This document shows positions 1 to 4,538 of a stretch of 5,203 nucleotides of DNA, one piece after another (positions within the stretch are counted from its first letter, which is position 1; each line of letters begins with the position of its first letter). The stretch lies in contig JAPOVO010000370.1 in NCBI GenBank assembly GCA_026708165.1, forward strand, positions 1 through 5,203. Direction: 5' to 3'. Source of the stretch: Chloroflexota bacterium (GTDB taxonomy: Bacteria; Chloroflexota; UBA11872; VXNJ01). The position numbers and the translations under genes are program-made. Under the pieces are notes generated by a model that was given only the letters and a program-made list of their open reading frames with translations, had not been told where the DNA came from and searched no databases.

Positions 1-326
1 GTCCCGAAAGCGTGCGTCTCCAATCCGCCCCACCACAAGTTCAGGCGCACCGGTCTCTGCGACGGGTCGCCGACGCCTTCGCGCCAATGGTGCTGGTCGG
101 CAAAGCACCCGCCGGGCCAGCGCACGGCGGCTGGTCCAAGGCGGCGCAGGGCGTCGAGCGCGAACGACCGCATTCCATTCTCCTGCGGGATTTCGGGCCG
201 GTCGGCCACCCAAATGCCTTCGTACACACACTTACCCAGCGGCTCGATGAATTGGGAGTAAAGCTCCGGCCTTATGCGAGCGATTGGATGGCTGGTCTCA
301 ACGGTGATGCGGGCTTGCTGCGACAT
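1..326 (-). CDS. GH51 alpha-L-arabinofuranosidase, N-terminal part, cut by the left window edge
   Basis: Family members release terminal alpha-L-arabinofuranosyl residues from arabinan, arabinoxylan and their oligosaccharides, usually inside the cell since most lack a signal peptide; none is visible here. The 108 visible residues follow the GH51 N-terminus: ELYSQFIEPLGKCVYEGIW at 21-39, where Glu28 matches the conserved active-site glutamate of the usual GHFxEHLG motif, then IPQENGMR at 46-53 and RWPGGCFADQHHW at 69-81, then the start of the conserved region ending in FG. The acid/base and nucleophile glutamates would lie beyond the edge; the family is normally about 500 residues. The ATG start at 326 is firm: an in-frame TGA lies nine codons upstream, no other start codon lies between, and a weak TAGGTAG ribosome site precedes it. 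It sits 35 bp after the PH-domain gene, so co-transcription is likely. Odd: consensus GHF and EHLG read SQF and EPLG. Family assignment is confident; the exact substrate is not. Confidence 0.88.
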   Translation of the reverse strand, partial: MSQQARITVETSHPIARIRPELYSQFIEPLGKCVYEGIWVADRPEIPQENGMRSFALDALRRLGPAAVRWPGGCFADQHHWREGVGDPSQRPVRLNLWWGGLETHAFG

Positions 327-361
327 TGGACTACCTACCGGGAGCGGACTTCAACGTTTCG

Positions 362-745
362 CTAGGACTCTTCCTTGTGAATCTGCGCTACCATAAGCGC
401 CTGGATCAGATAAATGTCGATTCCTTTACGGAACTCGAAGTCCATGGTCCCCGGATAGCCGCTGACCCATAGCTTCAGTTCTCCGTCCGTATCGAAGACC
501 CCCGAAGATTCAATCTCGAAGGCGCTGATCTTCGAATACGGCACGCTTCTCAAACTGCGTTTCCGACCGGTAATGCCCTGGACGTCTTCGTACATGAACC
601 TTCGATCGGTGATTACGTAGCTGTCGCGCTTGGTCTTGAAAGCGGCGAGAATCACTTCTCCGTCCGCGCAAACCCTGTTCTGAAATTGCTCCTGTTCATC
701 GTCGCTCATTTGTCCAGCGGCGCCAATCAGCGCGTTCATTACCAT
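362..745 (-). CDS. Bacterial PH-domain protein (PF08000 / DUF1696 type)
   Basis: A 127-residue protein consisting of one bacterial pleckstrin-homology-like domain, matching the usual length of about 125 residues. Recognisable blocks in order: EVILAAFKTKRDSYVITDRR (30-49), the QGITGRK turn (56-62), VPYSKISAFEIESSGVFDTD (68-87), ELKLWVSG (89-96), then EFRKGIDIYLIQ (104-115) opening the C-terminal helix. There is no signal peptide or membrane segment, so it is probably cytoplasmic. The family is widespread, forms ring-like oligomers in solved examples, and has no settled biochemical role. The ATG at 745 is preferred over the in-frame ATG at 739 because an AAGGAAGAGGG ribosome site ends 9 nt before it. 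It is the first gene after a 195-bp gap and lies 35 bp before the arabinofuranosidase gene. The family call is strong; the function is unknown. Confidence 0.87.
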   Translation of the reverse strand: MVMNALIGAAGQMSDDEQEQFQNRVCADGEVILAAFKTKRDSYVITDRRFMYEDVQGITGRKRSLRSVPYSKISAFEIESSGVFDTDGELKLWVSGYPGTMDFEFRKGIDIYLIQALMVAQIHKEES

Positions 746-754
746 AGCGGCAAG

Positions 755-765
755 CCCTCTTCCTT
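755..765 (-). promoter_or_regulatory. Ribosome binding site of the PH-domain gene
   Basis: The minus strand reads AAGGAAGAGGG, ending 9 nt before the ATG at 745 and 15 nt before the alternative in-frame ATG at 739. This spacing favours the upstream ATG. Confidence 0.6.
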
Positions 766-804
766 TTGGCTCCGTTCTACTCGGGTTGCTTCGTCTATGT
801 TAGG

Positions 805-819
805 CGAGGCTGCGCCTCG
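805..819. repeat. Short perfect inverted repeat (hairpin) in the intergenic region
   Basis: The plus strand reads CGAGGC-TGC-GCCTCG, a 6-bp perfect GC-rich stem with a 3-nt loop. No T-run follows on either strand, so it is not a typical intrinsic terminator. It lies about 60 nt upstream of the PH-domain start codon and could be an operator, a 5' UTR hairpin or chance. Confidence 0.35.
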
Positions 820-847
820 GGAGCACGGGACTTGCCTGTTCTCCATG

Positions 848-865
848 GACACGAGATATTGTGTC
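848..865. promoter_or_regulatory. Interrupted palindrome overlapping a TTGACA hexamer
   Basis: GACAC and GTGTC arms (848-852 and 861-865) flank 8 nt, overlapping a perfect minus-strand -35 hexamer TTGACA at 867-862. The arrangement resembles a repressor site on a promoter. However, 16-18 nt downstream there is no convincing -10 (sequence near GGAGAA), so promoter activity is doubtful and the palindrome may be coincidental. Confidence 0.22.
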
Positions 866-940
866 AACAGCGTAACTCCGTACTAGATCCCGATCCTAGC
901 CATCGCCCAAGTCAGTCCGGGGATACCGCCGGTCGGGCCG

Positions 941-1747
941 TCAAGGCTTGCGAGCCACGACGAAAACTTCGGAGGGTTCGTAGAGCACCTCGACAAGCCG
1001 ACGGACCGAATTCGACAGCAGCGCTACGTTCTGCTCCAAGCGCTCGATCTGCATTCGCTGGCGGTGGATGACGGCTTGCAGCTCGCGGGCCATCCGGGAC
1101 TCTCGGAACTGGTTAGCCACCCATCCCGCCAAGCGAGATTGTCCGGCAGGAGGCCTATCCGGTTCCGGTTCAAGCGCGTTAAGGCGGAGGTCGTCGGGAT
1201 CAATGGGCAGACCAAGCTCGGAATCAGGATTACGGCCTGAATCTACGATTTCGAGCCCGACGCTTATACACAGAAACTCAAGAGCCTCGAGATCGTATGG
1301 CCTAACGTGCGACGGGTCGCGCCAGAACTCGTGAGTAATCGTCGCCATGCTTCCCGGATTTGGAGTGACAACGCAAAGCACGCCCTCAGGGGTGAGCGCC
1401 TTGGCAACGGCAGCGATCAGGCGTTTCGCGCCGGTCGGCGAAAGGTGCTCGATCAGATGGGAGCAAAACACACCGTCGAACTCGCCAGGATGAGTAAGCA
1501 GAAAATCGTGCGCGTCGGCGTGGACCACGCGAAGGCCGGATTCCACGGCCGCAGCGACCGCTTTGCGATCCGAGTCCAGCCCCTCGGCCCGAAAGCCGGC
1601 CTCCGATGCCGCAGAGAGAAACTCGCCCCGTCCAGCGCCAACGTCAAGAATCCGACCGCCATCAGGAAAGTAACCGAGAAAGGCCGCACGCGCCGCCTGA
1701 ACGCGCTCGCGGTCGAATCCCCGAAACTCGTACCAGTCAACGCTCAA
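941..1747 (-). CDS. Class I SAM-dependent methyltransferase with C-terminal coiled coil
   Basis: This 268-residue protein transfers a methyl group from S-adenosylmethionine to an unidentified acceptor. The Rossmann fold is clear: motif I ILDVGAGRGEF (33-43), acidic adenosine-ribose site GLDSD (56-60), HADAHDF (77-82), motif IV FDGVFCSHLIEHL (90-102), and LTPEGVLCVVTPNP (118-131). The segment HEFWRDPSHVRPY (139-151) is the kind seen in methyltransferases of glycan and polysaccharide clusters. Residues about 215-255 form a long polar heptad-like helix, probably a coiled coil for oligomerisation or partner binding. There is no signal peptide or membrane span. The start is TTG at 1747: an in-frame TGA directly precedes it, GGGAGGGAG sits 8 nt upstream, and the next in-frame Met (about 134) would delete the cofactor site. 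It lies 30 bp after the DNA glycosylase gene, apparently last in a three-gene unit. The fold is certain and the substrate unknown; a glycan is my inference. Confidence 0.88.
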   Translation of the reverse strand: MSVDWYEFRGFDRERVQAARAAFLGYFPDGGRILDVGAGRGEFLSAASEAGFRAEGLDSDRKAVAAAVESGLRVVHADAHDFLLTHPGEFDGVFCSHLIEHLSPTGAKRLIAAVAKALTPEGVLCVVTPNPGSMATITHEFWRDPSHVRPYDLEALEFLCISVGLEIVDSGRNPDSELGLPIDPDDLRLNALEPEPDRPPAGQSRLAGWVANQFRESRMARELQAVIHRQRMQIERLEQNVALLSNSVRRLVEVLYEPSEVFVVARKP

Positions 1748-1755
1748 TCAGATTG

Positions 1756-1764
1756 CTCCCTCCC
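1756..1764 (-). promoter_or_regulatory. Strong ribosome binding site fixing the TTG start of the methyltransferase
   Basis: The minus strand reads GGGAGGGAG, 8 nt before TTG at 1747. With TGA immediately before the TTG in the same frame, the site leaves essentially one possible start. It lies inside the 30-bp gap to the upstream glycosylase gene. Confidence 0.75.
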
Positions 1765-1777
1765 AACAGTGGTCCGG

Positions 1778-2653
1778 TTAGTCGGCAAAACGTTCGAACC
1801 AGTACGCAAGATGTTTCCACTCGCCCCACGACTCATAAGCGGCTTCCGCAGCCTTGCGTGAAGGTCTGGAGCCGCCAAAATAGCGGCGCGTGACGAAGTC
1901 CATGTACGCCGTGTCGATCGGCACGCGGTCGTAGCGTCCGGTCAAGGCCATGATAGTGGCGGCAGCGTATTCACCGAAGCCCTTTACCGCGAGTATCTCG
2001 CGTCGCACTTCGTTCGAGTCAACCCGCTGATCCTCCCATTTTGGAAGATCGACGCGCTTGTCTGAGACCGCCGAGGCGAACTCGGCAAGATGCGGCGCCC
2101 GGTATCCCAGCTTGGCGCGTTCGGCCAGCGCTTGCCCACCGGCATCCGCGATGACTGCCGGACTCGGAAAGCAACGCACACCGCCGGGGGCCTCGGCCCC
2201 GAATTCGTCGACCAGCCGCTGCACCATGCCCCTGGTCCCCGCCCAACTGATGTTCGTCGTGCACAGGACCTTGACCGCGTCTTCCCAGAGAGTCGGCGAA
2301 CGGAGCAGACGTCCCAGCCCGCGCTCCGCGATGTGGCGAAATCGCTTCCGCCGCCCGCATTTTTGCTGAAATGCCGATAGGTCTTCCGAAAGTCCCAGCA
2401 TTCGGTTGACGACTTCCGGTACCGAAGATTCGACGGCAAGACTGGTCCACGTCGCAGCCACGGTATTGGGTTTAGTTTCCCGCACGGAGACCATCACAGG
2501 GCGGCCTTCCAGCTCACACGCCGTGATGAGGGTCTTGGACGGCTCATCCCATCGAAACGGCGGAAGCGCTATCCAACCGTGCGAGCGCACGACCTGCGCG
2601 AGATTGAATGGTGGAACGGCCCGCAGCTCGACGCTATTGGCAGGGCCGGACAT
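1778..2653 (-). CDS. HhH-GPD DNA glycosylase, 3-methyladenine glycosylase 2 (AlkA/OGG1) superfamily
   Basis: This 291-residue enzyme should excise damaged bases from DNA, starting base-excision repair. It has an N-terminal beta domain (about 15-90, with PFNLAQVVRSHGWIALPPFRW near its start), a helical core with EDAVKVLCTTNISWAGTRGMV (124-144, a tN.sW pattern typical of this branch), KLGYRAPHLAEFA (181-193), and the helix-hairpin-helix LAVKGFGEYAAATIM (221-235). The downstream VPIDTAYMDF (244-253) supplies the catalytic Asp247. The position holding the Schiff-base lysine in OGG1 (GVGTK) is Tyr229, so it should be monofunctional like AlkA rather than a bifunctional lyase. There are no C-terminal cysteines for a 4Fe-4S cluster. 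The C-terminus WGEWKHLAYWFERF fits the family. The ATG start is 17 bp after the epimerase stop with only a poor ribosome site, so translational coupling is likely. Family is confident; damage specificity is unknown. Such proteins are sometimes misnamed HesB in databases. Confidence 0.87.
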   Translation of the reverse strand: MSGPANSVELRAVPPFNLAQVVRSHGWIALPPFRWDEPSKTLITACELEGRPVMVSVRETKPNTVAATWTSLAVESSVPEVVNRMLGLSEDLSAFQQKCGRRKRFRHIAERGLGRLLRSPTLWEDAVKVLCTTNISWAGTRGMVQRLVDEFGAEAPGGVRCFPSPAVIADAGGQALAERAKLGYRAPHLAEFASAVSDKRVDLPKWEDQRVDSNEVRREILAVKGFGEYAAATIMALTGRYDRVPIDTAYMDFVTRRYFGGSRPSRKAAEAAYESWGEWKHLAYWFERFAD

Positions 2654-2670
2654 AACCGCCGAAATGGATC

Positions 2671-3780
2671 TTAGAACCGACCGTCTCTGACCTCATACCC
2701 AGTCGGCTTCATAAGCGTGGGGCCGCCGCGCGCCAGCCAGCCGGCGACCCAGACGATCATTTGGCGAGCCGAGACCTGAGGCCGACCGAACAATTCCGCG
2801 CACCTTGACGCGTCGCTGAGGAGCGCCTCCGGACTTTCGCCGCCCTCGAATCTCGGGGCGATGTCGAAGCATTCACCGAACCGTTCGGCTATCCAGCGTA
2901 CGGAGAGCGTCTCAGTCCCGGTAACGTTGAGCACGGACGCCGGGCTGGAGGCTATCTCCAGACATCGAAGCGCGCGGTCGCAGGCCTCGCCCTGCCAGAT
3001 GACGTTTACATATCCCATCGACAGGTCGATACATTGACGAGTCAGAACACGGCTGCCGATGTCGAGTAAGACTCCGTAACGCACGTCGATGGCGTAGTTC
3101 AACCGCATAATGCAAACGCGCGTACCAAACTCCTCTGAGAAATGCTGAAACACGCGCTCACGGCCGAGGCAGGATTGAGCGTACTCACCGACGGGTGACA
3201 GAGTAGCCGACTCGTCGGCTCCAACTCCGCTGGTGGGACTGAATGGATAGACGTTGCCGGTCGAAAACACGACGATGCGGGCGTCCCGATAACGCTCGGC
3301 CACAAGCCCCGGCATGTAGACGTTGAGTGCCCAAGTGAGACCCTCGGCGCCGGTCGATCCGAATTTTCGACCTGCCATGAAAACCACGTCCGTCGCGTCG
3401 GGCAGATTGTCCAAAGCGGCGCTGTCGAGCAGGTCGCACGTGATGGTGGTCACGCCTGACGACTGGAGCTTTCGGGCAGCGCGGTCGTCGGAAAACCGAG
3501 AGACGCCAAATACCGTTCTGTCGCCGTCGGCCGCCTTTATGGCGTTTACGGCGAGGGTCGCCAGCGTATGCCCCATCTTGCCACCGACGCCCAGACACAC
3601 AATGTTCCCTTCACCGCCGCGAAGCACATCTACCAAAGCTGGGGAAGGCTGGGTCATGAAGTCGTCCACTTCGGATTCCGTTCCGAAGGATACGGGCGTA
3701 AGGGCGGCGTTCAAGTGAGTGTGCGAGGGGTTATGTGCAGGAGTTTCCAGATCATCGTTGCAAATCGTCCTTTTGATCAA
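2671..3780 (-). CDS. NAD(P)-binding sugar epimerase/dehydratase-like (extended SDR) protein
   Basis: The protein has up to 369 residues. A Rossmann fold begins at IVCLGVGGKMGHTLA (60-74; GxxGxxG glycines 64, 67, 70). It continues with FGVSRFSD (91-98), CDLLDSAAL (115-123), VVFMAGRKFG (132-141), the SDR strand VVFSTGNVYPF (170-180), GEYAQSCLGRER (198-209), and MGYVNVIWQGEA (255-266). The C-terminus is LNVTGTETLSVRWIAERFG (284-302) then GGPTLMKPTGYEVRDGRF. Tyr200 is in place, but the YxxxK lysine position is Cys204, so the chemistry may differ from classical epimerases; I recall relatives sharing this YAQSCLGRER block. There is no membrane segment. It leads a unit with the glycosylase and methyltransferase. 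The start is uncertain: TTG 3780 is only the first codon after an in-frame TGA and lacks a ribosome site; TTG 3714 and ATG 3657 are alternatives. Family alignment suggests the domain begins near residue 30 (VSFGTESEVDDF). The substrate is unknown. Confidence 0.85.
   Translation of the reverse strand: MIKRTICNDDLETPAHNPSHTHLNAALTPVSFGTESEVDDFMTQPSPALVDVLRGGEGNIVCLGVGGKMGHTLATLAVNAIKAADGDRTVFGVSRFSDDRAARKLQSSGVTTITCDLLDSAALDNLPDATDVVFMAGRKFGSTGAEGLTWALNVYMPGLVAERYRDARIVVFSTGNVYPFSPTSGVGADESATLSPVGEYAQSCLGRERVFQHFSEEFGTRVCIMRLNYAIDVRYGVLLDIGSRVLTRQCIDLSMGYVNVIWQGEACDRALRCLEIASSPASVLNVTGTETLSVRWIAERFGECFDIAPRFEGGESPEALLSDASRCAELFGRPQVSARQMIVWVAGWLARGGPTLMKPTGYEVRDGRF
3711..3755 (-). other. Possible 14-residue leader ORF overlapping an alternative epimerase start
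   Basis: The minus strand holds ATG at 3755 opening a 14-residue frame, MIWKLLHITPRTLT, whose TGA overlaps an in-frame TTG of the epimerase as TTGA at 3714-3711. AAAAGGA lies 12 nt upstream, slightly far for a ribosome site. This is compatible with translational coupling to a TTG start at 3714, close to where the family domain seems to begin. ORFs this short arise by chance, so this is a hypothesis. Confidence 0.2.
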
Positions 3781-3800
3781 TCACGATAGCGCACTAGTAT
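3773..3800 (+). promoter_or_regulatory. Possible promoter of the plus-strand orphan gene
   Basis: TTGATC (3773-3778) and TAGTAT (3795-3800) are separated by 16 nt, each matching four of six bases of the sigma-70-type hexamers. Transcription would start around 3807, giving an almost leaderless message for the gene starting at 3808 or 3814. That short leader would disable the GGAG site, so the promoter and the proposed GTG start are only partly compatible. Confidence 0.25.
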
Positions 3801-3801
3801 C

Positions 3802-3805
3802 GGAG
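3802..3805 (+). promoter_or_regulatory. GGAG ribosome site favouring the GTG start at 3814
   Basis: GGAG lies 2 nt before ATG 3808, too close for normal initiation, but 8 nt before the in-frame GTG at 3814, an ideal distance. If the site is used, the protein starts with GTG and loses two residues. Confidence 0.4.
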
Positions 3806-3813
3806 TCATGATT

Positions 3814-4134
3814 GTGAGCGCCGAAGCCGAGAAAGTGCTCGTTGCCCTAGTCGAACGCGTCGCGAGCCTGCCAGGGACGCGGCAGGCAAACGTATTTCGC
3901 CTGGAGCAAGACTCCTCCAACGGAATCGCGGAGCTGGCGCAGCCCCACGTGGACGGGAGCGAGCCCGGGAACCAGTGGCGGCTGGAGACGACGTCAGATC
4001 TGATCGACGAACTGTGCGCCACCGGGCTCTTCGAAAAAGCTCCATCCGGCGCACGGGCGGCACCGGATAAGTGGGTCATCCGCGCGGGGATTCCGATATC
4101 AGCTTTCGAGTGGTACGAGCGGAGACGCTCCTAA
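3814..4134 (+). CDS. Hypothetical protein, about 106 residues, divergent from the epimerase gene
   Basis: I do not recognise this protein. It is 106 residues from GTG 3814, or 108 from ATG 3808. Support for a real gene: a ribosome site at good distance from the GTG, a GC-rich third-position codon pattern like its neighbours, balanced amino-acid content with helix-like stretches, and no better candidate in the roughly 400-bp space. It starts with an amphipathic helix (AEAEKVLVALVERVASL, about 2-18), has a polar middle, then SDLIDELCATGLFEK (about 62-76) followed by DKWVIRAGIPISAFEWYERRR at the C-terminus. Helix, Ser-initiated helix, then a strand-rich end is loosely like a small winged-helix DNA-binding protein, but no motif proves it. 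There is no signal peptide or membrane span. It is divergent from the epimerase unit and convergent with the cupin gene, with 48 bp between the stops. A local regulator is one possibility; a species-restricted small protein is another. Confidence 0.55.
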   Translation: MSAEAEKVLVALVERVASLPGTRQANVFRLEQDSSNGIAELAQPHVDGSEPGNQWRLETTSDLIDELCATGLFEKAPSGARAAPDKWVIRAGIPISAFEWYERRRS

Positions 4135-4182
4135 AACTCCCGCCCAGTTCCGCTTTGGAGTTCGGCGGACCGCCCATCGAGA
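4135..4182. other. Gap between two convergent genes
   Basis: These 48 bp separate the stops of the plus-strand orphan gene and the cupin gene. A 6-bp repeat pair (AACTCC at 4135-4140, GGAGTT at 4157-4162) could form a weak stem with a 16-nt loop. There is no T-run on either strand, so I do not call a terminator. Confidence 0.3.
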
Positions 4183-4512
4183 TCAGTCTTTATAGTCGTC
4201 ACGCGCCGGGCTGAAGGCCTCGACGAGGATCGAGTCTTCGAGCGCCCTGGCGGCGTGTCTGGCTCCAGACGGAATCGTCCATGCCGAGCCAGCAGAGCAG
4301 ACGGCCTTCTCGTCTCCAACCTCCAGCTCGATCGCCCCTTCGATGCAATACCCCATCTGCTCGTACGGGTGGTCGTGACGCTCGACTACGGAGTCCCGGC
4401 GCATAATTATCTGGGTGAATAACATACGGTCGCCCCATACCAGGGGCTTCCTTCCAACGCCCGGAAATGGCGACTCGACTTCAGGCTTGTCCGCGGAATC
4501 CACAACGAACAT
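4183..4512 (-). CDS. Small single-domain cupin protein
   Basis: This 109-residue protein is a single conserved beta-barrel cupin domain, probably a cytoplasmic metal-binding protein. Cupin motif 1 is RHDHPYEQMGYCIEG (45-59): His46, His48 and Gln52, with Gln in the usual Glu position, closed by Gly59. Motif 2 is GSAWTIPSGARHAARAL (75-91) with the third histidine, His86. The C-terminus VEAFSPARDDYKD is typical of small cupins. Such proteins include isomerases, dioxygenases, sugar-binding and partner-binding proteins, so the reaction cannot be named. The ATG start at 4512 is well supported by AGGAAGGGGA ending 7 nt upstream. It lies 26 bp after the threonine synthase-like gene, so the two are probably co-transcribed and may act on the same metabolite. 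The plus-strand orphan gene converges on it. Confidence 0.88.
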   Translation of the reverse strand: MFVVDSADKPEVESPFPGVGRKPLVWGDRMLFTQIIMRRDSVVERHDHPYEQMGYCIEGAIELEVGDEKAVCSAGSAWTIPSGARHAARALEDSILVEAFSPARDDYKD

Positions 4513-4519
4513 CTTTCGT

Positions 4520-4529
4520 TCCCCTTCCT
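4520..4529 (-). promoter_or_regulatory. Ribosome binding site of the cupin gene
   Basis: The minus strand reads AGGAAGGGGA, ending 7 nt before ATG 4512, inside the 26-bp gap after the upstream stop. It gives the cupin independent, efficient initiation. Confidence 0.65.
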
Positions 4530-4538
4530 AAACGTGCC

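Larger units (their letters stand above)
746..940. other. 195-bp intergenic region upstream of the PH-domain gene
   Basis: This is the longest non-coding stretch in the window, between the methyltransferase stop and the PH-domain start. Open frames crossing it on the plus strand show no family resemblance and no ribosome site. It must hold the end of the methyltransferase transcript and probably the promoter for the PH-domain/arabinofuranosidase unit. Visible elements are a minus-strand TTGACA (867-862), an interrupted palindrome over it (848-865), a 6-bp-stem hairpin (805-819), and TAACAT (minus strand, near 797-802) as a weak -10 candidate. No hairpin followed by a T-run is seen, so no standard intrinsic terminator can be called. 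Confidence 0.5.

Noticed and set aside
12..365. Plus-strand open frame of 117 codons
   Set aside because: It is antisense to the GH51 gene, whose minus-strand frame shows clear family motifs; the plus-strand translation resembles nothing.
686..1071. Plus-strand open frames across the 746-940 intergenic region
   Set aside because: No ribosome site and no family resemblance; they overlap the ends of the PH-domain and methyltransferase genes and have low-complexity Arg/Ser/Ala-rich content.
1307..1861. 184-codon plus-strand frame
   Set aside because: It is a shadow of the methyltransferase gene in the opposite strand; the minus-strand frame carries the SAM motifs.
2058..2450. Several overlapping frames on both strands inside the glycosylase gene
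   Set aside because: GC-rich coding DNA produces such shadows; only the 1778-2653 minus frame has HhH-GPD motifs.
3777..4079. Minus-strand frame of 100 codons opposite the orphan gene
   Set aside because: Ser/Arg-rich translation without structure. The plus-strand frame has a better ribosome site, more protein-like composition and a codon pattern like its neighbours.
4135..4182. Bidirectional terminator between convergent genes
   Set aside because: Only a 6-bp stem with a 16-nt loop and no T-run on either strand.
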